Of a stretch of DNA of 33,978 bases, positions 1 to 7,985 are shown one piece after another (the first letter of the stretch is position 1; each line of letters opens with the position of its first letter). The position numbers and the translations under genes are program-made. The DNA comes from G963674505 sp964575975 (lineage in GTDB: Bacteria > Desulfobacterota > Desulfobacteria > Desulfobacterales > SKZT01). Below the pieces are notes generated by a model that saw nothing but the letters and a program-made list of their open reading frames with translations, had not been told where the DNA came from and did no database searches. The stretch lies in assembly GCA_964575975.1 (NCBI GenBank), contig CAZNTU010000035.1, positions 1-33,978 of the forward strand, read 5' to 3'.

Positions 1-74
1 TTGATTATTAACCGTTGATTATTAACCGTTGATTATTAACCGTTGATTATTAACCGTTGATTATTGATTATTAG
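1..74. repeat. 14-bp tandem repeat, cut by the window edge
   Basis: Four perfect copies of the unit ttgattattaaccg run from base 1 to base 56. A shortened copy (ttgattat, 57-64) and a further tgattatta follow. The array begins at the first base, so it probably extends to the left and its true copy number is unknown. It is AT-rich, non-coding and has no unique spacers, so it is not a CRISPR. It may be a simple-sequence array of variable copy number. Confidence 0.9.
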
Positions 75-269
75 TTTGTCCTCACTCGGTTTCGCCGGAA
101 CAAAAACCGATGGATTAATATAGCTTGATCGACGATAATTTTCATCACCCCAGGTATTGGGTATTGGGTTGAAGGTGTTAGATACTAGGTCAAAACCTAA
201 CGCCTACTACCTAACGCCATTCAGGTCCGTTTGTGCCGTAATTTCCCGGTACGAACGATCGGAGGTAAA
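75..269. other. Non-coding leader region upstream of the rhodanese gene
   Basis: No convincing gene lies here. An inverted repeat with 7-bp arms (TCGGTTT at 86-92, AAACCGA at 104-110) could form a weak hairpin; it has no T-run after it. Positions 150-225 are low-complexity and hold short degenerate direct repeats of the types ggtattggg and cctaacgcc, plus an aggt/acct inverted pair around 195-208. No sigma-70 or sigma-54 promoter could be assigned with confidence. The Shine-Dalgarno sequence ggagg at 261-265 serves the ATG at 270. Confidence 0.5.
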
Positions 270-749
270 ATGTTACGTAAGATTCGTTTGGTTTTTTTGG
301 CCGTTTTTGTGCCCGTTTTTGTCTGCGTCGCCAACATTTACGGCGACGAAGAGGCCAATCTGGAAAAAATACCCCGAATTTCATGCCGGCAAGCCGCGAT
401 TTTGCATCAGGCCAACCAATTGATCGTCATCGACGTGCATACCGACGTTAAAAAAACTCCCGTTGTCGGCGCCTACACTCTGTCGGTGGGGAAAATCGAC
501 AAGGTCAAGCTGAACTTCCCGAAAACGCAGCCGATAGCCTGTTTCTGCCATTGAGGGGCTGAAATGAACGAGCCATTGGCCGCTCGGGCAGCGGCAAAGC
601 TATACCGGCGCGGGTATAAACGCGTATATGCGATAAGGGGCGGCTTGTATGATATGCAAAGCTGCGGTTTCAAAATCAAGGAAAGCGACGGGACCATTTA
701 TTATCGCGACGTAACCGGAAAAGTTCATAAATTCGGAGGAAAGCGTTAA
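270..749 (+). CDS. Exported rhodanese-like protein with in-frame TGA (candidate selenoprotein)
   Basis: Read through the TGA at 552-554, this is one 159-residue protein. It has a basic, hydrophobic signal peptide (about residues 1-25) followed by a single rhodanese-like domain. The part before the TGA supplies the first half of the fold and ends CFCH. The part after it, in the same frame, starts GAEMNEPLAARAA and goes on to the GY...YAIRGGL motif typical of rhodanese C-terminal halves. The TGA therefore sits at residue 95 inside the active-site loop. In related rhodaneses with a C-x-C-x-C type loop, Cys would be expected there. Neither half could fold alone. The ATG at 270 has the Shine-Dalgarno ggagg at 261-265. 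The likely role is sulfur or selenium transfer or redox chemistry in the periplasm. Alternatives are a nonsense-mutated pseudogene or a sequencing error. The rhodanese fold is fairly sure; selenocysteine is inference. Confidence 0.72.
552..595 (+). promoter_or_regulatory. Candidate bacterial SECIS element downstream of the in-frame TGA
   Basis: After the TGA (552-554) a perfect 6-bp GC-rich stem can form: GCCGCT at 579-584 pairs with AGCGGC at 590-595. It closes a five-base loop, CGGGC, at 585-589. The loop starts 30 bases after the TGA and has G at its second position. This agrees with the usual description of bacterial SECIS elements, which are short stems with a small G-containing apical loop, roughly 16-37 bases beyond the UGA. 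An alternative 4-bp stem (557-560 with 571-574) is also possible. GC-rich hairpins are common in coding DNA, so the support is moderate. Confidence 0.5.
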
Positions 750-804
750 GACGATTCGGACCCGGCTTTCAAAACCTCGAATCGAGCGACGGGAAACACG
801 CCGC

Positions 805-2334
805 ATGAGTTTGAAAACGGAGATGGCAAAGGGGGCGTCGTGGACCGTGCTGTTGAGGTTCGCCGTCCGAGGTATCGGATTCGTCAGCACGCTCGTTCTG
901 GCTCGTCTCCTGGTTCCGGCGGATTTCGGCCTCGTGGCCATGGCGACGTCCGTGATCGCGCTGGTGGATATGCTGGGGGATTTTGGCTTCCATGTCTTCC
1001 TGGTCCAGAAGGAGAAATTGACCCGAGAGGACTTGGACACCGCCTGGACGGTCCAGTTGTGCATCGCGGCGATACAGGCGGCATTGCTGGCCTTGGTCGC
1101 CGTTCCCGTGGCCCGGTTCTACGGAGACCATAGACTGCCGAACATCGTGTGGGCGCTTTCCATGGCGGTGCTTGCGACCGGCTTCAAGAACATCGGGACC
1201 GTTTTCTTCCTGCGCGACATGCGTTTCCATCTCGATTTCTGGCTCAGGGCCACGAGCAAGTTCGTCGGCTTTATCGCCACGGTTTCCATTGCGTTCGCCT
1301 GGAGAAGCTACTGGGCGCTCGTGATCGGAACGGTAATCCATCGGCTTGCGGAAGTCCTGCTAAGCTATGCTCTCCAACCCCACCGTCCGCGATTCCGATT
1401 GGCCGGAAGCAGGGAAATCTTCAACTTTTCCAAGTGGGTCTATTGCAATACGACCCTGATGTTTTTCGAAAAAAGATCGCCGGATTTCGTGTTGGGGAGA
1501 CTGGCGGGCCCCGGCTCTTTGGGATTGTTCTCCATGGGGTACGACATCGCCATGCTCCCGACTTCGGAAATGGCGGCTCCCATAAACCGGGCGGCGTTCC
1601 CGGGCTATGCCAAAATGCGCAACGACCCCGACACTCTGCGCGACGGATATCTGAGCGTACTGGGAATGATCGCGCTGGTTTCCTTGCCTGCGGGATTGGG
1701 CATTGCCGGAACGGCCGGGGTTCTTACTCCGATTCTCTTGGGGGAAAAGTGGCTGGACGCAATTCCTATCATAAGGCTTCTGGCTTTCGTCGGCGCTCTG
1801 GAATCTCTTCAAACCAATGCTATTCCGCTTTTCAACAGCCAGGGAAGACCTTGGACGATAACTTGGCTTTCCCTTGCGCGCATCGCATTGCTTTTGCCGT
1901 GCCTGATCCTGTTCGCGAAGGCGAACGGAGCGGTCGGGGCGGCGGCGGCTTACCTTGTCGTGTCCTTGGCCATGAAACCCGTAGAATTCGGCGCTGTTTC
2001 CCGCGCATTGAAATTAGGGGTTCGAAAAATCCCGTCGGTGCTTTACAGGCCCGCAGTCTCGGCCCTTGCCATGTACGGAGCGCTTCATTTCTGGCTGAGT
2101 CCCGCTGCAATGTCCGTTGCCGTCGGATGGCGACTTCCGGGAGCGCTCGGGCTTGTGGCGACCGGAGCATGTCTGTACATGTCGTGCGTGCTTCTTTTGT
2201 GGCTGGTCTCCGGCAAGCCGGAAAACAGCGCGGAAGGCGTCGTTATGGGGCTGGTCAAAAAACAGGCGGCCAAAAGATTTGGGCCTGCGCGGGCGGGGAT
2301 TCCCGTCAAGCGAAAAACTCCCTTGTCCCGGTAG
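805..2334 (+). CDS. Polysaccharide flippase, Wzx/WzxC-like (MOP superfamily)
   Basis: This 509-residue polytopic membrane protein has the layout of oligosaccharide flippases. The amphipathic start (MSLKTEMAKGASWTVLLRF) leads into the first helix and the ARLLVPADFGLVAMATSVI signature typical of the WzxC/RfbX group. Roughly a dozen hydrophobic segments follow, then a short basic cytoplasmic tail. It would move undecaprenyl-linked repeat units across the inner membrane for Wzy-dependent polymerisation. The start at 805 gives the expected N-terminus, though no strong Shine-Dalgarno precedes it; an ATG at 823 is a possible alternative. The stop codon (2332-2334) lies within the first bases of a REP-like palindrome, so the last codons may have been set by that element. 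It is the first gene of the plus-strand EPS set. Confidence 0.9.
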   Translation: MSLKTEMAKGASWTVLLRFAVRGIGFVSTLVLARLLVPADFGLVAMATSVIALVDMLGDFGFHVFLVQKEKLTREDLDTAWTVQLCIAAIQAALLALVAVPVARFYGDHRLPNIVWALSMAVLATGFKNIGTVFFLRDMRFHLDFWLRATSKFVGFIATVSIAFAWRSYWALVIGTVIHRLAEVLLSYALQPHRPRFRLAGSREIFNFSKWVYCNTTLMFFEKRSPDFVLGRLAGPGSLGLFSMGYDIAMLPTSEMAAPINRAAFPGYAKMRNDPDTLRDGYLSVLGMIALVSLPAGLGIAGTAGVLTPILLGEKWLDAIPIIRLLAFVGALESLQTNAIPLFNSQGRPWTITWLSLARIALLLPCLILFAKANGAVGAAAAYLVVSLAMKPVEFGAVSRALKLGVRKIPSVLYRPAVSALAMYGALHFWLSPAAMSVAVGWRLPGALGLVATGACLYMSCVLLLWLVSGKPENSAEGVVMGLVKKQAAKRFGPARAGIPVKRKTPLSR

Positions 2335-2430
2335 CGCCGCCTTCCACGGCGGCGCGGCGCCACGCGCGGTCGGATTCGGAAAACGCCGGGCGGCAAACCC
2401 GTCTCCCCCGCCGCCGTGGAAGGCGGCGCT
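2333..2430. repeat. REP/BIME-like palindrome pair
   Basis: Two 22-bp segments (2333-2354 and 2409-2430) are exact reverse complements separated by 54 bases. Each arm is itself a hairpin: CGCCGCC, a TTCCAC loop, then GGCGGCG (inverse in the right arm). This is the structure of paired REP elements (BIMEs), which are spread by RAYT transposases in many bacteria. The left arm starts at the second base of the flippase stop codon. Such a structure can stabilise the upstream mRNA end or dampen transcription into the sulfotransferase gene. No RAYT gene is in the window. Confidence 0.8.
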
Positions 2431-2498
2431 GCCGCCGTGACTCGAATCAATCCGACCGACACGGGCAGAAAAGCCTTCACTGATCAACCGAGGTTTTG

Positions 2499-3515
2499 AT
2501 GATGAGATCGTCAACCGGCGAAACCGGAACGGAGGAACAAGTTCGCCCCGTATTTATTTTCGGAATGGAGCGCAGCGGCACGACTTTGCTTGCCATGATG
2601 ACCGGAGCACACCCGCGGATCGCGGTTCCCCTGTCCACGACGGGCATGTGGTACGATTTGCACGACCGTCTCGCCTCCCGATACGGCAATCTGGCGACGA
2701 AAGCGGATCTGCGGCTTCTGATAGACGAAATCCTGGCTCACAAGCGCATTGGAATGTGGCGGGTCTCCCTGGATCGCGGAAAAATCGAGGAGCGTTGCTC
2801 GACAGGCGATTACGGTTCCCTCGTTCGCGCCTTCCACCAGGAATACGCGAGACTTTGCGGAAAGACCATGTGGGCGAACAGCGACATTTCCACCCTGTGC
2901 AACATGCATGTCGCCAATTCGTGGTTTCCGGACGCGCTTTTCGTCCACCTCGTGCGCGACGGGCGGGACGTGGCGCTTTCGCACCGCAATTATCCGTTCG
3001 GAGCGGGAAACATCGCCGAATGCGCCGAAAAATGGCGCGTCGAAGTCGGACAAAATATACGAATGGGAGCGATGATCGGGCCGGAAAGATATTGCCTGAT
3101 TCGGTACGAGGACCTCGTTTTGCGTTCCGAGGAGACTTTGGGAAGGCTTTGCGGATTCCTGGGAATATCCTACGAAAAAGAAATGATGGAGTACACGAAA
3201 ACGGTAGAGGCCAGAGTGCCTTCGGAACGCTTGTGGCTGTGGCCGGAGCTTGGGAATTCGCCGAAAAAGTCGAAGGCGTTTCGTTGGAAAAAAACGATGG
3301 GCAAGGCGCAGAGGGCCGTGTTCGATTCGATCGCGGGGCCTCTTTTGGACGAGCTGGGCTATGAACGCTCGGCATCCGGTCGCATGTCTGTTTCCGCGAA
3401 CGCGCTGGAGTTTTTGTACTTTTTGGACAGAGGCCATCGATGGAAGCGTTTTCGAAAAAGATTGGGACTGGAGACGAGGAGCGAATTGGAGCGAAACGCC
3501 TCCAGTCCATCGTGA
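2499..3515 (+). CDS. PAPS-dependent sulfotransferase family protein
   Basis: This 338-residue protein carries both cofactor motifs of the sulfotransferase fold. The 5'-phosphosulfate loop, GMERSGTTLL, lies near residues 22-31. The 3'-phosphate-binding segment, VHLVRDGRDVALS, lies near residues 149-161 and is followed by conserved strand and helix positions (RYEDL, LCGFLGI). Such enzymes move sulfate from PAPS onto a hydroxyl or amine, commonly on sugars. In this locus the growing EPS or its lipid-linked precursor is the likely acceptor. There is no signal peptide, so it is cytoplasmic. The start is either ATG at 2499 or the adjacent ATG at 2502; gagg at 2490-2493 fits both. No PAPS-synthesis genes are nearby. 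Fold and cofactor are well supported; the substrate is inference. Confidence 0.88.
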   Translation: MMRSSTGETGTEEQVRPVFIFGMERSGTTLLAMMTGAHPRIAVPLSTTGMWYDLHDRLASRYGNLATKADLRLLIDEILAHKRIGMWRVSLDRGKIEERCSTGDYGSLVRAFHQEYARLCGKTMWANSDISTLCNMHVANSWFPDALFVHLVRDGRDVALSHRNYPFGAGNIAECAEKWRVEVGQNIRMGAMIGPERYCLIRYEDLVLRSEETLGRLCGFLGISYEKEMMEYTKTVEARVPSERLWLWPELGNSPKKSKAFRWKKTMGKAQRAVFDSIAGPLLDELGYERSASGRMSVSANALEFLYFLDRGHRWKRFRKRLGLETRSELERNASSPS

Positions 3516-3541
3516 TTAAAAATAAGCAAAGCAAGGAAAAC

Positions 3542-4741
3542 ATGATAAAAGCCGTTGCACGGAAAGTCGGCCTCTGGTGGATTATGAACAAAACTCCGGA
3601 AGCCGCAAGGTTCGAGGTAGCAATAGACTGGACGACGGGCCTTGGCTCCGACCCGGGGGCGAAAGTCGCGGTCGAGGCTTGCGGCCGGTGGCTTTGTCGA
3701 GCCCAGGACAACTCCAGAAGCTTCGACGGCGGAGTCGCCCGCCATTATGGTCTTCTGGACGGTTGGGCGGCCTCCTACCCCGAAACCACCGGCTACATTG
3801 TACCGACGATGATTAGGCTCTCCCGCGAGTTCGACGACCCGGACTACCTGGACAGGGCCGAAAGGATGCTGGATTGGCTGACGGAAATACAGCTTCAGAG
3901 CGGAGGATTTCAGGGCGGAACCATCGACAAGGCTTCCATGGTTCCCGCCACTTTCAACACGGGACAGATCCTGCTGGGACTCGCGGAAGGTTTTCGGATC
4001 TTCGGGCATGGGCGTTACGAAGAGTCCATGCACAGGGCCGCAGGTTTTCTTCGGGATTCCCAGGACCGGGACGGCTGCTGGCGCAGCCACCCCTCTCCCT
4101 TTGCCGAAACGGGAGAAAAAGCCTACGAAACCCATGTTTCCTGGGGATTGCTGGAGGCGGAACGCTTGGCTTCCGGATTCGGGTACGCCGACGCGGGGCT
4201 CAGGCAGGTCGAATGGGCGCTGACCAAACAACATCGGAACGGCTGGGTCGAGGATTGCAGCCTCGACGATCCGTCCGCTCCGCTTACGCATACGCTGGGC
4301 TATTTTCTCCGGGGAGTTTTGGAGGCTTACCGTTACAGCGAGCGGGCATCGTTTCTGGAAGCGGCGAAAAGAACGGCGGACGCCTTGGTTAAAGCACAGC
4401 GAAGAGACGGGGCGCTTCCCGGAATGCTTCGCAAAGATTGGTCGCCGGCCGCCAAATGGTCGTGCCTTACCGGGAATTCTCAAATCTCCGAGTGTCTTCT
4501 TCTATTGTTCGGATTCACCAATGACGACGGCTATCTGGCGGCGTCGAGGAAACTGAATTCCTTCGTAAGGCGAACGCTTCGGACCGAAGGCAAGGGAGAT
4601 GCCGTCGGGGGCGTGAAAGGCTCCTTTCCGGTGGACGGCGAATACGGTCGTTTCCAGTATCTCAATTGGGCGGCGAAATTCACCGTCGACGCCAACATTG
4701 CCGAACTCGATTCGGAAAAATTTTACAAGGAAAACATATGA
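3542..4741 (+). CDS. Alpha/alpha-toroid (six-hairpin glycosidase/epimerase-like) protein
   Basis: This 399-residue soluble protein is built from repeated helix pairs with recurring motifs, each followed by a Gly/Trp-rich turn (SGGFQGG, RDGCW, RNGWVED, RDGALPG). This is the pattern of (alpha/alpha) toroids, as in unsaturated glucuronyl hydrolases, N-acylglucosamine 2-epimerases and prenyltransferase-like domains. No signal peptide is seen. The start was placed at ATG 3542, after an aagga ribosome site. An in-frame ATG at 3440 would overlap the sulfotransferase and add a polar, unconserved tail. Its last codon overlaps the next gene by four bases (ATGA), which indicates translational coupling. 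A role in modifying or trimming EPS intermediates is likely, but no catalytic residues could be assigned, so the exact activity is unknown. Confidence 0.72.
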   Translation: MIKAVARKVGLWWIMNKTPEAARFEVAIDWTTGLGSDPGAKVAVEACGRWLCRAQDNSRSFDGGVARHYGLLDGWAASYPETTGYIVPTMIRLSREFDDPDYLDRAERMLDWLTEIQLQSGGFQGGTIDKASMVPATFNTGQILLGLAEGFRIFGHGRYEESMHRAAGFLRDSQDRDGCWRSHPSPFAETGEKAYETHVSWGLLEAERLASGFGYADAGLRQVEWALTKQHRNGWVEDCSLDDPSAPLTHTLGYFLRGVLEAYRYSERASFLEAAKRTADALVKAQRRDGALPGMLRKDWSPAAKWSCLTGNSQISECLLLLFGFTNDDGYLAASRKLNSFVRRTLRTEGKGDAVGGVKGSFPVDGEYGRFQYLNWAAKFTVDANIAELDSEKFYKENI

Positions 4742-6603
4742 GCGGAATAGCGGGATTGTGGAGCGCGGACGACGTACTGCGGCAAAGTCCGTCGTCCTTG
4801 ACGGAGATGGCGCGGGAACTTGGCGCCGAAGGCGAAAAAAGCCGAATCCTTGCGCCGGGCGACAATTTTTATTTGTGCTGCGCGTCTTCGCCGGACAATC
4901 GAACAGTCAAATGTTACTCGGAGGGACCTTTCGATTTTCTTCTTTTAGGCAATGTCTACAGGAAATCGTCCGGGCTCCACGACGATTTCGAGGGACTCGG
5001 GAAACTGGCGCGCGAGTCGCTGGTACGCTTCGCGGAGGAAATCGACGGTTCTTTCGTCATGGCGATTTTCGACAAGGAACGAAAAGCTCTTGCGCTTCTT
5101 AGAGACCGTCTGGGCACAAGACCTCTTTTCTATACGAAAAAGAGAAACCATTTTGTCTTTGCCACTTCCATTCGGCCTATTCTCAAAAGCGGCTTTTGGA
5201 AATGCGGCGTGAATCTCGAAGCGCTGGACCGGTTTCTTTCCTACGGGTACGTCCCGAATCCCGAGACGCCGTTCGAAGGCATATTTCAAGCCAAACCCGG
5301 AGTTTGTCTCATCCTCGAGAAGGGGTTCTTGAGGGAAAAACGCTATTGGGAATTTCGGGATTATCTTTGCAACGGCGAACGCTTGCAGGGTGAAAAGGCC
5401 GTCCCCGTATTTGCGCAGGCTATCGAAAATGCCCTGGCCGTTCGGTTGAAGGCCCATCCCGAAGCCGGCTTGTTTTTGAGCGGAGGGCTCGATACGAGCA
5501 TCGTGGCCGCAGTGGCGAAAAAGCTGACCGGAGGCGAAATCAGGGCTTTCAGTATCGGATTCGAGGAAAAGGCGTACGACGAAACCGAGGATGCTCGCGC
5601 GGTGGCCGATCACTTGGGACTCGAGTTCCATTCCGAAAAAGTCCGGTTCGGTCCCGATTTCCCGGGCCTCTTGGAAAAGATCGTCTTTTATCATGAAACG
5701 CCCTTCGGCGATACGTCGGCTATTCCTTCGTATTATGCGGCCCGACTCGCAAAGGAGCATGTCGATACGGTGTTGACGGGAGATTTTCCGGACCAGTTGA
5801 TCGGCGGCTCCGGGCATCAAGTCGCGGCCCTTGCGCGAAGCGCGAACGACCCTTTTTACAAGAGATGTATGCGAAACGGCGTACTTCGTTCCACCGTCGC
5901 GCGGATGCCTTGGAAAACAAATGGAAGCCGGTTTTCGGACAAGATCAAACGATTCGTCTATCGAGAGAGCTTTTCGCTGGAGGAGCAACGGATTCTTCTC
6001 AACATGCCCGTTCCTCCTCTCTTGAAAAGAGCGCTTTACAGCCCGGACATGCTGGACGCGAATCGAAAATCCGACCCCATGGAAATCGCCCGGACCTTGT
6101 ACGGCCAAGTCCCCGGACAAAGCTTGCTGAACAAAATCCTCTTCTTCGACATTCATTCCTATGCGCCGGACGATCTCATGGTCAAAGTGGATCGCATGAC
6201 ACGGGCGCATTTTCTGAACGCAGTCAGTCCCTATCACGACAGAAATGTCGTGGAACTCGTAGCCTGCCTTCCCGACGAGCTGAAAATCGGCCCGGACTGG
6301 GAACGCAAGGTCGTCATGAGGCGCGCTTTCGGCCATCTTTTGCCCGAGCGAACACTCAAGAAGAAAAAGCAGGGCTTTGCCATGCCGATCGGGGAGTGGC
6401 TGGTCAAGAACCTTCGGGAATACGTGCGCGAAATATTGCTCGACGGAAGGACGTTGCGGAGGGGCTATTTCAACCCGGAATTTCTTGGTCGAATGCTGGC
6501 CTCCTTTTTTTCCGGCGAATCCGACTATGCCAGCGGCTCGGAATCCACAGTGATATCCCTTCTGACAATGGAGCTATGGCATAGACGCTTCATAGACGGG
6601 TGA
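4738..6603 (+). CDS. Asparagine synthase-like protein with degenerate glutaminase domain
   Basis: This 621-residue protein has the two-domain layout of class II glutamine amidotransferase/asparagine synthases. The synthetase half is intact: the ATP pyrophosphatase loop SGGLDTS is at residues 248-254, and later VDRMTRAHFLNAVSP and KKKKQGFAMPIGEWL are family hallmarks. The N-terminal glutaminase is not. The catalytic Cys after the initiator Met is Ser (MSGIAGLW). The HRGPD segment is missing. The glutamine-binding NGEIYN is replaced by LGNVYR at residues 70-76. It should therefore not hydrolyse glutamine. It could use free ammonia or another amine, as beta-lactam synthetases do after the same loss, or depend on the intact paralogue at 7986. 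It is translationally coupled to the upstream gene (ATGA overlap). The substrate is probably a carboxylated sugar or acyl group; this is inference. Confidence 0.85.
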   Translation: MSGIAGLWSADDVLRQSPSSLTEMARELGAEGEKSRILAPGDNFYLCCASSPDNRTVKCYSEGPFDFLLLGNVYRKSSGLHDDFEGLGKLARESLVRFAEEIDGSFVMAIFDKERKALALLRDRLGTRPLFYTKKRNHFVFATSIRPILKSGFWKCGVNLEALDRFLSYGYVPNPETPFEGIFQAKPGVCLILEKGFLREKRYWEFRDYLCNGERLQGEKAVPVFAQAIENALAVRLKAHPEAGLFLSGGLDTSIVAAVAKKLTGGEIRAFSIGFEEKAYDETEDARAVADHLGLEFHSEKVRFGPDFPGLLEKIVFYHETPFGDTSAIPSYYAARLAKEHVDTVLTGDFPDQLIGGSGHQVAALARSANDPFYKRCMRNGVLRSTVARMPWKTNGSRFSDKIKRFVYRESFSLEEQRILLNMPVPPLLKRALYSPDMLDANRKSDPMEIARTLYGQVPGQSLLNKILFFDIHSYAPDDLMVKVDRMTRAHFLNAVSPYHDRNVVELVACLPDELKIGPDWERKVVMRRAFGHLLPERTLKKKKQGFAMPIGEWLVKNLREYVREILLDGRTLRRGYFNPEFLGRMLASFFSGESDYASGSESTVISLLTMELWHRRFIDG

Positions 6604-6612
6604 TTCTTTAAT

Positions 6613-7962
6613 ATGCCCCTTTCAGCCATCCTGTTTTTCTTTGTATTCGTAGTCGGAACGTTCCTGTCGTTTTTAAGAGGACCGTTCTGGGGGTTGCTGG
6701 TCTATCTGCACGTGTATTTCAACACTCCCCAGCACCAGTTTTGGGCGGTCCAGGTCCCGGATTGGCGTTGGGCGTATATGGCGGCCCTCCTGCTCGTAGC
6801 AAGCTGTATCCTGCACAGGGACAAATTGAGTTCCGCAAAGCTTGCAAGCCTCTGGCCTTTTCGGTTTCTCATTGCAATGCTGATCTACATGTTCGTTCTT
6901 GCGCCTTTCACCCTGTATCCGGACGTCAGCGTTTCCAAGGCGTACGAATTCTTTCGATACGTGGCGATATTCGGCCTGACCGTAAAAATAATTCGCGACC
7001 ATCGGCAGTTTCGAATATTTTTCGCGGCGTGGCTCGTGGAGTGCTTTTTGCTCAGCCGACTCGCCTTTCATTATTTCGGAGGCGAAAGGCTGGAGTATGG
7101 AATCGCTGACGCGATTTCGGCAAACCTGGCCGCCGCCTTCATGGTCATGTCCCTCCCGCTTTGCCTTTCCTTCTGGATGGGGGAGGACTGGAAGAAAAAG
7201 CTTTTTTTCGCGGGAATAGCCGCTTTTTTGCTCAACGCGTTCATGATGTATCGGAGCCGGGGAGCTTTTGTTGGGCTTGCGGCATCCGGCATGGTTCTCG
7301 CATATTCCATCGGCTCGTTCCAGGGGTATCGCAAAAAATTGTTCGTCGCGGCCGTTGGCGGACTGGCGGCCCTTGTCGTTTTGATCGATCCCCTTTTCAT
7401 CGAGCGGTTGAGAGAAATAAGCTTCGATCAATTGAGCGAGGCTTCGACCGGCCGGATCGACATATGGACGTACGGTATCGAAATGTTCAAGGATTTTCCG
7501 TTCGGAGCGGGAGGAGACGCGTTCGTCCTGCTGAGCCCGGCATACCTTCCGGAATACCTTCTGGAACAAACGAGCGGAACGAGGGCGTCCCACAACACCT
7601 TTCTTCAAGTGCTGGTCGAACAAGGCATACCGGGAACCGTATTTTACGCGTGTTTTTTTCTGAGCACCTTTCGGCAGTTGAAAAAGCATAGAAGGCGAAT
7701 TCTGGGAGGGGCGAAAGATTCCGAAGATCGAATTCTTGGCGCCGATTCAAGGACACTGATCGACAATGTGGCCCTGCAATGCGCATTGGTCGGGATTCTG
7801 GCGTCCGCCTTCTTTATGGACAGATTTTACTTTCTAGGCATCTACTGGTTTTCGGCTCTCGCAGTCGCGCTCGCGAATCTGGAGCCTGTCCAACGCGACA
7901 TAGAAGCGACAAACGAAGGGCGGGAACCGGCGGAGACGATGAAAGTCGCAACCAACCCCTGA
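6613..7962 (+). CDS. Wzy/O-antigen ligase-like membrane protein (exosortase A-associated type)
   Basis: This 449-residue inner-membrane protein has about ten or more hydrophobic helices. It also has the large loop of the Wzy_C/WaaL family near residues 270-340, with STGRID, PFGAGGDAF and the SHNTFLQVLVEQGIPG motif whose His is characteristic of O-antigen ligases. The N-terminal third (SFLRGPFWGLLVYLHVYFNTP) resembles the family annotated as probable O-glycosylation ligase, exosortase A-associated. It would polymerise or transfer lipid-linked repeat units at the periplasmic face. It follows the amidotransferase-like gene by nine bases without a clear Shine-Dalgarno, suggesting coupled translation. 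Polymerase versus ligase cannot be settled from sequence alone. Confidence 0.85.
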   Translation: MPLSAILFFFVFVVGTFLSFLRGPFWGLLVYLHVYFNTPQHQFWAVQVPDWRWAYMAALLLVASCILHRDKLSSAKLASLWPFRFLIAMLIYMFVLAPFTLYPDVSVSKAYEFFRYVAIFGLTVKIIRDHRQFRIFFAAWLVECFLLSRLAFHYFGGERLEYGIADAISANLAAAFMVMSLPLCLSFWMGEDWKKKLFFAGIAAFLLNAFMMYRSRGAFVGLAASGMVLAYSIGSFQGYRKKLFVAAVGGLAALVVLIDPLFIERLREISFDQLSEASTGRIDIWTYGIEMFKDFPFGAGGDAFVLLSPAYLPEYLLEQTSGTRASHNTFLQVLVEQGIPGTVFYACFFLSTFRQLKKHRRRILGGAKDSEDRILGADSRTLIDNVALQCALVGILASAFFMDRFYFLGIYWFSALAVALANLEPVQRDIEATNEGREPAETMKVATNP

Positions 7963-7985
7963 TCTTTTTTCGGGAGCGAACGAAC

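Noticed and set aside
1..74. CRISPR array
   Set aside because: The unit is only 14 bp, has no unique spacers and no cas genes are nearby.
564..749. Separate small gene starting at ATG 564
   Set aside because: It is in frame with the upstream part, would be only half a rhodanese domain, and has no proper ribosome site. Read-through of the TGA explains it better.
3440..3541. Upstream start for the toroid protein
   Set aside because: It overlaps the sulfotransferase by 76 bases and adds a polar tail unlike the protein; ATG 3542 has a ribosome site.
4945..6336. 463-codon minus-strand open frame opposite the first asparagine-synthase-like gene
   Set aside because: It lies fully inside a gene with clear family motifs and has no ribosome site or recognisable domain.
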